This document shows, piece after piece, positions 7,742 to 15,076 of a DNA stretch of 35,883 nt (the stretch's first letter is position 1; every line of letters begins with the position of its first letter). Both the position numbers and the translations under genes were made by a program. The notes below the pieces were generated by a model that had not been told where the DNA came from, searched no databases, and saw only the letters and a program-made list of their open reading frames with translations. The DNA is taken from NCBI GenBank assembly GCA_039809125.1, contig JBDHUM010000007.1, positions 1 through 35,883 of the forward strand, written 5' to 3'. Source of the stretch: SZUA-359 sp039809125 (GTDB lineage Bacteria; Patescibacteriota; Saccharimonadia; Saccharimonadales; Saccharimonadaceae).

Positions 7742-8377
7742 TCACGCTGCTTGTTGCTCTGCTGGCTTCTCAGTAGGTTCTCTATGGGCCATAAAACTGA
7801 TGATGGCGTTTGTGTCTGGATCACGGACTACCGCAGTCGATACCGTGAAATTAACTCCCACTTCACTTTGAAATGACATTCTGTCGACCGTCACATACGG
7901 ATCTCCTGGCTTCGGTGAAAAATCTGTGACAGTAGCTGAAAGTTCATGCTGAATTTGGCGCGGAGGCTTGTCAGCTCGACCGCCTGTAAGTGTAAATACA
8001 GCCGCATCCAGCGCTGTCTTAGGAGGTACCGTAATCCCCTCCCCGCGTAAGACGTCGTCCATTGTAATTGTAGCCTCTGGAGTGTAGTTTGCTAACTTAT
8101 TTATCGAAGGTAGAACTCGTGCCATGTTTTCTCTGCTCGTCATCGGTGACCCTACAACGACAGTGCCATCAGGCCTTTTTTGTAAATTAAGCGAAGAATC
8201 TATGGCATCAGGCAATTCGCCTAGATGCACCAGTCCTTCACTGTCAGTATTTAGAACAGCTGCTGTAAATTGTGCAATATCTCCGGGCACTCCCAGCCTC
8301 TCTGCTATTTGTCGCTCGGCTTTAGTGGGTTGATCCTGTCTTGTTTCTGCGTTGCCAAATGGTGTTTCGTGACTCAT
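7742..8377 (-). CDS. Orphan cytoplasmic protein, unknown function
   Basis: Soluble protein of 211 residues with no signal peptide, membrane segment or Cys. The start is hydrophilic (MSHETPFGNAETRQDQ), the middle is mixed alpha/beta, and the tail is Glu/Pro/Ala-rich. I do not recognise a family. The ATG follows AAAGGA at good spacing. It is a single gene: its own strong TTGACA promoter in front and a terminator behind. That layout, shared with several orphan genes here, suggests high expression. Confidence 0.6.
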   Translation of the reverse strand: MSHETPFGNAETRQDQPTKAERQIAERLGVPGDIAQFTAAVLNTDSEGLVHLGELPDAIDSSLNLQKRPDGTVVVGSPMTSRENMARVLPSINKLANYTPEATITMDDVLRGEGITVPPKTALDAAVFTLTGGRADKPPRQIQHELSATVTDFSPKPGDPYVTVDRMSFQSEVGVNFTVSTAVVRDPDTNAIISFMAHREPTEKPAEQQAA

Positions 8378-8413
8378 ATTTTCCTTTTTTGTTTTTATTG
8401 CTTTATACGTTTC

Positions 8414-8442
8414 ATATTAGCACATTTATCATAATTTGTCAA
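8414..8442 (-). promoter_or_regulatory. Consensus promoter of the 8377 orphan gene
   Basis: Minus strand: TTGACA (8437-8442), 17 bases, TAATAT (8414-8419), then GAAAC. No TG extension. It begins only a few bases after the stop of the upstream orphan gene. Confidence 0.8.
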
Positions 8443-8447
8443 CTATT

Positions 8448-9323
8448 CTACCAACCCGTGGCAGCTAGAACATCGTCTCGGGCTCGCTGGGCATGTGCTT
8501 CAGCGGCCGATCTGGCACCAGTTGCGCCGGCTCGCAGTACATCACCGCCTACCTTTACCACGCCAACGCCAGTTGCTAATTCAAACGCCCTGCGTCCTAG
8601 TTGTCGCTTGCTCTCAACACGTAATCGTCCACCTTCAAACCCAAGGCCGAGCTCGCCAAGAACAGCAGAAGCACCACCGCGAGCAACGTCTTTCGCTGCT
8701 TCTCGCGTGCGATTCGTGGCTTGATTCGTAATATCACCCCGATTATCCCATGCCTGTTCGACGCCGCCAGCGTATCCGCTATACACACCTGTAAGATCGG
8801 CGGTTGCTTTCACTGCCCCAACAACTTCCCTAGCCGTTTGTACATGTTTACCCACTAAGGGAACATGCGAAGCCATGCGCGCTGTCCTCCCGTTAGCTAT
8901 GTCGTCTGCTCGCTTTGTGTACCCACGCGCTGACGCCAGGCCATTATCAACCTTACCGCCCACACCAAACGTACCGCGAACATCACTACCCTTAAACAAA
9001 TCTTTTACTTTTCCTAGCTTATCGCCAACAGTGGCTGCTATTTTACCAAGTCTGTTACCTACCTTGCTGCGAAGCGTTTCTCTCCGTTCTTGGGTAGACT
9101 GCATCTCCTGTCCAAATTGGCTAAAGGGATTATTGCCCATAGAGACTTCAGTACCCCAAGAATTTGAAGAATTATCCATTGCCCAAGAATTGTCCGGTGC
9201 AGAACCAGTAAAGTCGGCAAAGGAAGGGCTGATGCCCTCAGGATCAGCTAGACTTACGCCACTCGTACCACTCGCCTCAAATCCGTAACTTGAGCCAGCT
9301 GGAGGTATTTCAGAGCGTCGCAT
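8448..9323 (-). CDS. Gly/Ala-rich orphan protein, unknown function
   Basis: Protein of 291 residues. Residues 1-75 are Ser/Gly/Asn-rich and probably disordered. About 80-120 are basic, with an amphipathic stretch GKIAATVGDKLGKVKDLF. The remainder is a run of Ala/Gly-rich amphipathic helices with many Arg and no clear transmembrane segment. No signal peptide is visible. I do not recognise it; an effector-like, membrane-associating or structural role is possible but unsupported. AAGGA lies about 10 bases before the ATG, and a consensus promoter precedes it. Confidence 0.6.
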   Translation of the reverse strand: MRRSEIPPAGSSYGFEASGTSGVSLADPEGISPSFADFTGSAPDNSWAMDNSSNSWGTEVSMGNNPFSQFGQEMQSTQERRETLRSKVGNRLGKIAATVGDKLGKVKDLFKGSDVRGTFGVGGKVDNGLASARGYTKRADDIANGRTARMASHVPLVGKHVQTAREVVGAVKATADLTGVYSGYAGGVEQAWDNRGDITNQATNRTREAAKDVARGGASAVLGELGLGFEGGRLRVESKRQLGRRAFELATGVGVVKVGGDVLRAGATGARSAAEAHAQRARDDVLAATGW

Positions 9324-9368
9324 TTTTTCGTTTTCCTTATTTTGATTTTCAGTTTATTACTAGGATTC

Positions 9369-9397
9369 ATTTTATCACACTTATGTATAAATGTCAA
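9369..9397 (-). promoter_or_regulatory. Consensus promoter of the 9323 orphan gene
   Basis: Minus strand: TTGACA (9392-9397), 17 bases, TAAAAT (9369-9374). Confidence 0.78.
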
Positions 9398-9466
9398 CTA
9401 CCATGACACAAAAATACTCTTCTTGTAACCGAGTAGGTTGCGCGTGCTTCTAGTCCCAGAGTGATT

Positions 9467-10063
9467 TTATTCGCTTATACCAAGCTCAATCCTCTTAAAC
9501 TGACGAATCACAATATTTTCGCCTGACTTGGCAATCGCTTCTTTAATATGATCGGCGACGGTTTTACTGTCGTCAAGGATATACTTCTGACTCATGAGTA
9601 CTTGCTCGGCAAAGTGCTTGCCAAGCTGGCCATCGACTATTGTTTCACGCATAGCTTCAGGCTTGTCAGCCAAGCCATCGCTCACCATCAACTCTTGCTT
9701 AACACGATCGCGCTCTTCGGCCGGAATGTCGTCTTCAGATATATATGCTGGGTTCATAGCCGCAATCTGCATCGCGATTTGGTGTGCCAAGGTTTTAAAA
9801 TCATCGAGTCGGGCAACAAAGTCAGTTTCACAATTTAGCTCTACCACCACACCGATTCGATTATCATGAACATAGCTATCAATCACACCAGCTCGCGCTT
9901 CGCGATCGCTTTTTTTCTCAGCTTTTGTGAGACCCTTTTTGCGCATTGCCTCAAGTGCTTTATCAAAATCGCCATCAGTTTCGACAAGAGCTTGCTTAGC
10001 ATCAGTCAAACCAACACCAGTGAGCTCTTTGAGTTTTTTAATGTCATCGATTGTCACGGCCAT
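9467..10063 (-). CDS. tsf: Elongation factor Ts
   Basis: Nucleotide exchange factor that regenerates EF-Tu-GTP. The 198 residues match the short form seen in Thermus and organelles rather than the 280-residue E. coli form. The N-terminal UBA-like domain runs to about residue 50 (LKELTGVGLTDAKQAL), and the EF-Tu contact motif ELNCETDFVAR is at about 75-85. It follows rpsB with two bases between, the classical rpsB-tsf operon, and shares the rpsB promoter. Confidence 0.96.
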   Translation of the reverse strand: MAVTIDDIKKLKELTGVGLTDAKQALVETDGDFDKALEAMRKKGLTKAEKKSDREARAGVIDSYVHDNRIGVVVELNCETDFVARLDDFKTLAHQIAMQIAAMNPAYISEDDIPAEERDRVKQELMVSDGLADKPEAMRETIVDGQLGKHFAEQVLMSQKYILDDSKTVADHIKEAIAKSGENIVIRQFKRIELGISE

Positions 10064-10065
10064 AA

Positions 10066-10785
10066 CTATTTTTCCTTCCCGGTGTCAGCTTTTTTATCAC
10101 CTGCAGCGCCAGCAGCAATAGCGGCACTGAACATATCTGCAAATAGTGCGATGCCCTTTAAGGCGTCGTCGTTTCCGGGGATTAGATAGTCGATTCCAGT
10201 CGGATCGGCGTTAGTATCAACCACTGCTACTACCGGAATTCCTAGCGTTTTAGCTTCGCGTACGGCATTAGCATCAACCAATCGATCGAATACCAATACA
10301 GCACCCGGTTTACCACTAAGATTCTTCACGCCACTATATTTTAGATTTAATAGGTCAATTTCCTCTTGATAGCGCTGTACTTCGAGTTTTGAATAACGCT
10401 TTTCGAGATCACCGCTCGCCATACGCTTTTCGAGGTCATGCAGCTTACGAACCTGTTTAGTCATGGTGTCGACATTGGTTAGCATACCACCAATCCAGCG
10501 TTCGGTAACGTACGGTTGCCCACACTTTTCTGCGGCTGCTTTTACTAAATCTTTTGCTTGCTTTTTTGTACCGACGAACAATACTTTTTTGCCGCTACTA
10601 GCTACTTTTGTTAAAAACGGTAGGGCTTTTTCAAGCTCTTCGACTGTCTTTTCTAAATTGATAATATGGCTATCTTGCCGTTTACTGTGAATGTATGGCG
10701 CCATTTTCGGGTGCCAACGACTTGTTTTATGTCCAAAATGAACTCCGGCTTCATACAGAGCCTTAATATCGACATTATCTGCCAT
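10066..10785 (-). CDS. rpsB: 30S ribosomal protein uS2
   Basis: Small-subunit protein of 239 residues from the ATG at 10785 (MADNVDIKALYEAGVHFGH). The longer open frame starts inside the leader and is rejected because GAAGGA sits five bases before this ATG. Family motifs seen: GHKTSRWHPKM, VLFVGTKKQA, ERWIGGMLTN and VVDTNADP. The Ala-rich and Lys-rich C-terminal tail is short. It is the first gene of rpsB-tsf and has a folded leader that can mask its ribosome-binding site. Confidence 0.97.
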   Translation of the reverse strand: MADNVDIKALYEAGVHFGHKTSRWHPKMAPYIHSKRQDSHIINLEKTVEELEKALPFLTKVASSGKKVLFVGTKKQAKDLVKAAAEKCGQPYVTERWIGGMLTNVDTMTKQVRKLHDLEKRMASGDLEKRYSKLEVQRYQEEIDLLNLKYSGVKNLSGKPGAVLVFDRLVDANAVREAKTLGIPVVAVVDTNADPTGIDYLIPGNDDALKGIALFADMFSAAIAAGAAGDKKADTGKEK

Positions 10786-10837
10786 GATATCCTTCTCCCT
10801 TCGCACGCAGACTTGTATGTAAGGATATTTCTGCGTG
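10786..10837 (-). promoter_or_regulatory. rpsB leader: hairpin with a loop complementary to the Shine-Dalgarno region
   Basis: On the minus strand CACGCAGA (10837-10830) pairs perfectly with TCTGCGTG (10811-10804), leaving an 18-base loop. The loop holds ATATCCTT (10828-10821), the exact complement of AAGGATAT (10794-10787), which carries the ribosome-binding site next to the ATG. Loop-to-site pairing would make an H-type pseudoknot. Translational feedback by S2 is the obvious reading, by analogy with other rpsB leaders, but is inferred. Confidence 0.55.
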
Positions 10838-10864
10838 TTGTTTTATAAAAATTAATACTGTTTC

Positions 10865-10893
10865 AGAATAGCAAAATACGCTGTTAAATTCAA
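10865..10893 (-). promoter_or_regulatory. rpsB-tsf promoter
   Basis: Minus strand: TTGAAT (10888-10893), 17 bases, TATTCT (10865-10870) preceded by TGC. Start inferred near 10858, giving a leader of about 73 bases. Confidence 0.65.
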
Positions 10894-10919
10894 GGGTAAG
10901 TAAAAAGAGTTAAGCGATC

Positions 10920-12236
10920 CTATGGGTGCGCTACATTAAGTAGGCTTGTCTGCAAGCGTTTCATCGTAGCGATGTCATTACTGTCATCTTTGTAGGACGT
11001 TGTCCAAACGTTTGCATCACCCTGGGCGCCTGGGTCTGGGTGACCATCACCGTCTGAATCCTTTTTTTGTCCGCTTGTCTCAACAAACGAGAATCCCTTA
11101 TTGACTGCCCAGCCAGCAACTTTATCCCACACTTGGCGAGTGTTTGGACTATGTGCAGCAATTTTAGAAGGGCGAGCTAGTTGTACTCCGACCCACGCTC
11201 GTTTCGATTTGGCGGTCGAGCTCATCCAGCCGTACATACTTTGGTACGAACCTGCGCCACTCATATATTCTTCTCTTGCAGAATAGTTTGAGATCATAGT
11301 CTGCTGTGAACCCATTTTGGTAATCAACTTACTAGCAACTGATCGATACGTTGTGCTGGCTTTGGAGTCTAGTTTCCATGTCGAGGTATTAATGTTTTGC
11401 GTCGGGTTAATAGCTAATTCTGCCAAAGTGACACCTTTGAAATATTTCGCCGTCACGTCAGGCAGCCACATTAGGAATGCTTTATGTTCACTTGACGAGA
11501 AATTAGCACTTCGATAGGCAGCAATGTTCGCGTCTGAGCTAGCGTAGATGATCATCGGTTCAGGATATTTTACAGCCGCGCCTGGTACGTTAACCGAACC
11601 GATGATATTACGCGTTTCTGTCTTATTATTGATCTGTCTTATTGCACTGCTCAGCGCATTCATAGCATTCGAGTACAAAGTACGATACGGATACTTGTCG
11701 CCTTTTTTAACCCACCACCGTGGTACTGCAAATCTTCGCTCATCACCCTGTGGATCAGTCAGCGTTACGGTGCCGCAAAGTGTCTTCCATGCTTCAGGAG
11801 CACGACTACCAACGTGAAAACGCAGATGAACCGTTATTTTCTCGGTTTTGTGAGCAGTATTCCACTTCAAGACGTTATCGATACGTCGCTGAATTGAGCC
11901 TGCCTTGTAGGAAGTAGCACCTGTGGTTGAATTAACTGTCACCAGCTCATCCACGCCAACATTCAACACTACATGGCGCATTTTTACTGTATTAAGCGCA
12001 AAATAGTATGGGTTTGATGTCCCCCCTGTCGTGTAGTTGTGGGTTGCCGAAGTAGCACCGTCCTTAGCAGCAAATGGACCATCATCAACCCAACCCCGTT
12101 TTACCATAGTTGAAGGTGTGGTACCAGCGACCGCAGAAGCATCAGAAGTAATAGTTTTGATACCTATACCCGATAAAACAGCTATAGCTATCAGTACCGT
12201 AAATACATTAAACATTCGATAAAAGCCTTGACGCAT
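10920..12236 (-). CDS. Large secreted protein, possible TIM-barrel glycoside hydrolase, with a calcium-type acidic repeat
   Basis: Exported protein of 438 residues. A hydrophobic segment at about 10-27 and Ala-rich end form a signal peptide or anchor. The body alternates strands and helices like a (beta/alpha)8 barrel: VVLNVGVDELV, ITVHLRFHVG, IIGSVNVPGA, QTMISNYSAREE, RAWVGVQLA and GFSFVETSG could be barrel strands. Near the C-terminus DSDGDGHPDPGAQGD resembles thrombospondin-type-3 or EF-hand-like calcium loops. No family is certain and catalytic residues cannot be assigned. GAGAGGA precedes the ATG. Confidence 0.6.
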   Translation of the reverse strand: MRQGFYRMFNVFTVLIAIAVLSGIGIKTITSDASAVAGTTPSTMVKRGWVDDGPFAAKDGATSATHNYTTGGTSNPYYFALNTVKMRHVVLNVGVDELVTVNSTTGATSYKAGSIQRRIDNVLKWNTAHKTEKITVHLRFHVGSRAPEAWKTLCGTVTLTDPQGDERRFAVPRWWVKKGDKYPYRTLYSNAMNALSSAIRQINNKTETRNIIGSVNVPGAAVKYPEPMIIYASSDANIAAYRSANFSSSEHKAFLMWLPDVTAKYFKGVTLAELAINPTQNINTSTWKLDSKASTTYRSVASKLITKMGSQQTMISNYSAREEYMSGAGSYQSMYGWMSSTAKSKRAWVGVQLARPSKIAAHSPNTRQVWDKVAGWAVNKGFSFVETSGQKKDSDGDGHPDPGAQGDANVWTTSYKDDSNDIATMKRLQTSLLNVAHP

Positions 12237-12283
12237 ACTACTTGATCCTCTCCCAAATTATGTTACGCGTGCTTAACACTCAT

Positions 12284-12313
12284 ATTATACTACAATGGTA
12301 TCTATTTTGTCAA
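12284..12313 (-). promoter_or_regulatory. Promoter of the large secreted protein
   Basis: Minus strand: TTGACA (12308-12313), 18 bases, TATAAT (12284-12289). Divergent from the bL31 promoter, with about 20 bases between the two -35 boxes. Confidence 0.75.
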
Positions 12314-12333
12314 GTAGAATAATTTTCACCTCT

Positions 12334-12362
12334 TTGACACTGAGTATTTTCTTTGATATGAT
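12334..12362 (+). promoter_or_regulatory. bL31 promoter, leaderless arrangement
   Basis: TTGACA (12334-12339), 17 bases, TATGAT (12357-12362) preceded by TGA. Nine bases separate the box from the ATG, so the mRNA should begin at or within three bases of the start codon. Confidence 0.75.
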
Positions 12363-12371
12363 GAGTTAGTT

Positions 12372-12701
12372 ATGAAAAGCAGTATTCACCCCACAACCTA
12401 TCGCCCCGTCGTATTTAGCGACGATCAAGCTGGCTTCGCGTTTCTCACTCAGAGCACCGCACAAACTGAAGAAACTATCAAATGGGAGGACGGCAACACC
12501 TACCCGCTCGTGAAAGTTCATATATCTAGTGCCTCGCATCCGTTCTTTACGGGTGAAGAAAAAATTATCGATACTGAAGGTCGTGTCGACCGCTTTGCAG
12601 CGCGCATGAAAGCTGCCGAGGAGCGTAAAACCGCCCTCGCTGCAAAAGCGAAAAAAGTACACGCGAAGAAAACGACAAAAGCAGCTGACGCGAAGAAGTA
12701 G
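12372..12701 (+). CDS. rpmE2: 50S ribosomal protein bL31, zinc-free type B
   Basis: Large-subunit protein. MKSSIHPTTYRPVVFSDDQA, YPLVKVHISSASHPFFTGE and DTEGRVDRFAAR match the type B (C-minus) form, which lacks the zinc-binding cysteines of the C-plus paralogue; no Cys occurs in all 109 residues. The last 35 residues or so are a Lys/Ala-rich tail not found in typical bL31 (about 80-90 residues). There is no Shine-Dalgarno site, consistent with a leaderless transcript. A strong terminator follows, so it is a single-gene unit. Confidence 0.9.
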   Translation: MKSSIHPTTYRPVVFSDDQAGFAFLTQSTAQTEETIKWEDGNTYPLVKVHISSASHPFFTGEEKIIDTEGRVDRFAARMKAAEERKTALAAKAKKVHAKKTTKAADAKK

Positions 12702-12723
12702 CTTATAGACTGGTTAAATACTA

Positions 12724-12752
12724 AGCAGCCTCTCACTTGAGAGGCTGCTTTT
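12724..12752 (+). terminator. Terminator of the bL31 gene
   Basis: AGCAGCCTCTC and GAGAGGCTGCT form an 11-bp perfect stem with a 4-base loop, followed by TTTT. It may also stop the convergent orphan gene, whose stop is 36 bases away. Confidence 0.85.
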
Positions 12753-12787
12753 ATCACTGTCTATGCAACCCAGAGCTAAAGCAAGAA

Positions 12788-13174
12788 TTATCGTTTTGTT
12801 TCTTTAAGAGCGTCATAGATATCTGAAGCATCTTTGGCTTTTATGTCAGCTAGGCGGCGTTCATCGGCAATTCCTCTCGTTAATTCACCTGATCGAGCTC
12901 TATCCCCCGTCGTATTTTTATGGGCGATGTCGTGTACAGTTTCTTTGGGCACCTCGGTCATTGCGTGTTGAAATAGGTCATTCCTCAGCTTAACTATTGC
13001 TGTTTCATGTTTATCCATAAGATGTGCTGTAAAATGTGCTCTGTCAGGGTCTGTCACTGCTCTAGGATGCTTATCTGTGTAAGAGTCAGGGTTATTATAA
13101 TATGATTCCCTTCCTTCTTCCCAAGCTATCGGCTCTTTGCCTACCCCTTGTATTTCGTGAATTGTTTCACTCAT
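12788..13174 (-). CDS. Orphan cytoplasmic protein, unknown function
   Basis: Very hydrophilic, charged protein of 128 residues, His-rich (about ten His), without Cys, signal peptide or membrane segment. It looks largely helical after residue 45. I do not recognise it. The ATG follows AAAGGA by about 10 bases. The start (MSETIHEIQG) and promoter layout resemble the 7742-8377 orphan gene, but no convincing sequence homology between them is visible. Confidence 0.6.
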   Translation of the reverse strand: MSETIHEIQGVGKEPIAWEEGRESYYNNPDSYTDKHPRAVTDPDRAHFTAHLMDKHETAIVKLRNDLFQHAMTEVPKETVHDIAHKNTTGDRARSGELTRGIADERRLADIKAKDASDIYDALKETKR

Positions 13175-13216
13175 TATGGTGGTGTCCTTTTTTGTTATTA
13201 GTGTTTTCTAAGTTTC

Positions 13217-13245
13217 ATATTACTCTATTTTATTCAATTTGTCAA
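13217..13245 (-). promoter_or_regulatory. Consensus promoter of the 13174 orphan gene
   Basis: Minus strand: TTGACA (13240-13245), 17 bases, TAATAT (13217-13222), then GAAAC, nearly the same as the promoter at 8414-8442. Confidence 0.8.
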
Positions 13246-13297
13246 TGGCTTTATCACATTTTATAAATTTTACAAATATACGTAGCCGTCCGATTGA

Positions 13298-13327
13298 TTG
13301 TATAATCTATTCCGCCTCTGTTATACT
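13298..13327 (+). promoter_or_regulatory. prfA promoter, leaderless arrangement
   Basis: TTGTAT (13298-13303), 18 bases, TATACT (13322-13327) preceded by TGT. Six bases separate it from the prfA ATG. Confidence 0.6.
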
Positions 13328-13333
13328 AAGTGT

Positions 13334-14401
13334 ATGCCCAAAATCGATCTCAATATCGAACATCTTAGCGCAGAGAAACAGACATTAGCTGACTTTTTGG
13401 CGCAGCCCGATGCCTACAGTGATCCCGATTTTAGCCGTAAGAACAAACGTTTTGGTGAATTAGAAGTGCTTACTGATAAAGCCAAGCTCCGTGAAAATCT
13501 TGATAAACAGCTGTCTGACGCAAAGCAACTTTCGGGTGGCGGTGATGAACTAGCTGAATTAGCCAAACTCGAAGTTCCTGAATTAGAGGCAAAATTAGCC
13601 CAACTCGACGACGAATTGTTTGTACTGCTATCGCCCAAAGACCCTAACGATGAAAAAAATATCATCATGGAAATACGGGCTGGAGCTGGCGGTGATGAAG
13701 CAAGTTTGTTTGCTGCCGAGCTTTACCGTATGTATTTGCGCTGGTGCGAAAATAACAATTATAAAACAGATCTTATGAGCGAATCAGCCAACGATAGCGG
13801 TGGTTACAAAGAAGTAATTTTTGAGGTTCGTGGAGCTGCACCGTATGCAGTGCTAAAGTTTGAATCTGGTGTGCACCGTGTACAGCGTGTACCTGCAACC
13901 GAAAGCCAGGGGCGTATCCACACCAGTACTGTCACCGTAGCTGTTATGCCAGAAGCCGAAGAAGCTGATATTGAAATTGCTGCGAACGATCTAAAGATTG
14001 ATGTCTACCGCAGTGGCGGTCATGGGGGCCAAAGTGTTAATACTACTGATTCGGCAGTACGTATTACTCATTTACCTACTGGTCTTGTTGTTACAAATCA
14101 AGACGAAAAATCACAAATTAAAAATAAAGAAAAGGCAATGAGTGTGCTGCGCTCGCGCCTGTTGCAAATAAAAATCGACGAACAAAATGCCAAAGAAACC
14201 GCGGAGCGCCGCAGTCTGATCGGTAGTGGCGATCGCAGTGAAAAAATCCGTACCTACAATTTTCCGCAAGATCGTATCACCGACCATCGCATCAGCTATT
14301 CCCGCAGCAACATCACTGCAGCAATGAATGGTGATATCGATGATTTAATAGAACATTTGCAAGCCGCTGAACGCGAACTTAAAGCAAAAAATACTATTTA
14401 A
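13334..14401 (+). CDS. prfA: Peptide chain release factor 1
   Basis: Terminates translation at UAA and UAG. It has 355 residues from the ATG at 13334. The GGQ motif that enters the peptidyl-transferase centre is at 231-233 (RSGGHGGQSVNTTDSAVR), and the stop-codon-reading PAT tripeptide is at 187-189 (RVPATESQGR), the class RF1 signature. The C-terminal region DHRISYSRSN is normal. There is no Shine-Dalgarno site. Genes here end in UGA too, so an RF2 must be elsewhere. Its usual partner prmC lies downstream but separated by an antisense gene. Confidence 0.97.
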   Translation: MPKIDLNIEHLSAEKQTLADFLAQPDAYSDPDFSRKNKRFGELEVLTDKAKLRENLDKQLSDAKQLSGGGDELAELAKLEVPELEAKLAQLDDELFVLLSPKDPNDEKNIIMEIRAGAGGDEASLFAAELYRMYLRWCENNNYKTDLMSESANDSGGYKEVIFEVRGAAPYAVLKFESGVHRVQRVPATESQGRIHTSTVTVAVMPEAEEADIEIAANDLKIDVYRSGGHGGQSVNTTDSAVRITHLPTGLVVTNQDEKSQIKNKEKAMSVLRSRLLQIKIDEQNAKETAERRSLIGSGDRSEKIRTYNFPQDRITDHRISYSRSNITAAMNGDIDDLIEHLQAAERELKAKNTI

Positions 14402-14930
14402 TTAACTCTGACTGCGTTGTTGGATTCAAGGAAACGGACTCTTGTTGCTCGTCAAGTGGATTACCAGTCAAACCTAAAGTTTTAAAATTTTTGAGTAGTT
14501 GTTCCTCGATATATGTATCTTCAGGTGAGATAAGAGTCTCTGAGCTCTCGGCCTGAAGTTCATGAATCTCATCCAACAATTCAAGGGCTTTCTCAGCTAC
14601 AGTAAACATTGCATGAGCACCTGGGCCCTCTTCGGGAGTGGCGCGCGATTGATTCCATTCATGAATCGCCATTTTTGTTCCGGCTCGAAGTCTAGCTTTT
14701 TCTCGCCTGGTCTGCTTACCAGTGCCGCTAAGCATTGCTTGCGCTCGCTCAGGAAATTGCGTTAATATCAGCGTATCATCAGCATCTAAAAACCCCATTA
14801 ACGGCTCTAATGCTGCAGCTAAAACACCTAATTTTCGGCGTAATTCAGTTATCCTTCGGTTACTATCATGTTCTTGAGAAATTTCTCTTCCCGAAAGCTT
14901 CAGTTTATTTGCCAATGCGTTAAGACCCAT
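14394..14930 (-). CDS. Orphan helical protein placed antisense between prfA and prmC
   Basis: Cytoplasmic protein of 178 residues, rich in Leu, Glu and Arg and predicted by eye to be mostly helical, without Cys or membrane segments. I do not recognise it. Its 3' end overlaps that of prfA by eight bases, tail to tail. GGAG lies seven bases before the ATG, and a TTGACA promoter precedes it. It interrupts a gene pair that is an operon in most bacteria, so it is probably an insertion in this lineage. Confidence 0.6.
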   Translation of the reverse strand: MGLNALANKLKLSGREISQEHDSNRRITELRRKLGVLAAALEPLMGFLDADDTLILTQFPERAQAMLSGTGKQTRREKARLRAGTKMAIHEWNQSRATPEEGPGAHAMFTVAEKALELLDEIHELQAESSETLISPEDTYIEEQLLKNFKTLGLTGNPLDEQQESVSLNPTTQSELIK

Positions 14931-14968
14931 CTTTGCGCTCCTTGTTTATTTTACAAGTTTGTGCAACC

Positions 14969-14997
14969 ACTTTACTACGAAATAAAAATTTTGTCAA
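14969..14997 (-). promoter_or_regulatory. Promoter of the 14930 orphan gene
   Basis: Minus strand: TTGACA (14992-14997), 17 bases, TAAAGT (14969-14974). Good -35, imperfect -10. Confidence 0.55.
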
Positions 14998-15030
14998 ATA
15001 CGATACTGCCCTGATGCACTGTACAGCTTT

Positions 15031-15058
15031 TTGGCAAAGAGTTGTTCTTTAGTATGAT
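15031..15058 (+). promoter_or_regulatory. prmC promoter
   Basis: TTGGCA (15031-15036), 16 bases, TATGAT (15053-15058). Start near 15065, leaving a leader of about 12 bases with no Shine-Dalgarno site. Confidence 0.45.
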
Positions 15059-15076
15059 CAGTGAAATAATATAAGA

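Noticed and set aside
8875..9288. Open frame of 137 codons antisense to the Gly/Ala-rich orphan gene
   Set aside because: The minus-strand frame has a consensus promoter and ribosome-binding site; the plus-strand frame has neither.
9398..9466. Terminator after tsf
   Set aside because: Only a 4-bp stem (AACC/GGTT) before a short T-run could be found, too weak to call.
9644..9660. Possible parS site (TGTTTCACG start)
   Set aside because: Only the first nine bases match the 16-base palindrome, and it lies within tsf coding sequence. A similar partial match near 13164 is also too poor.
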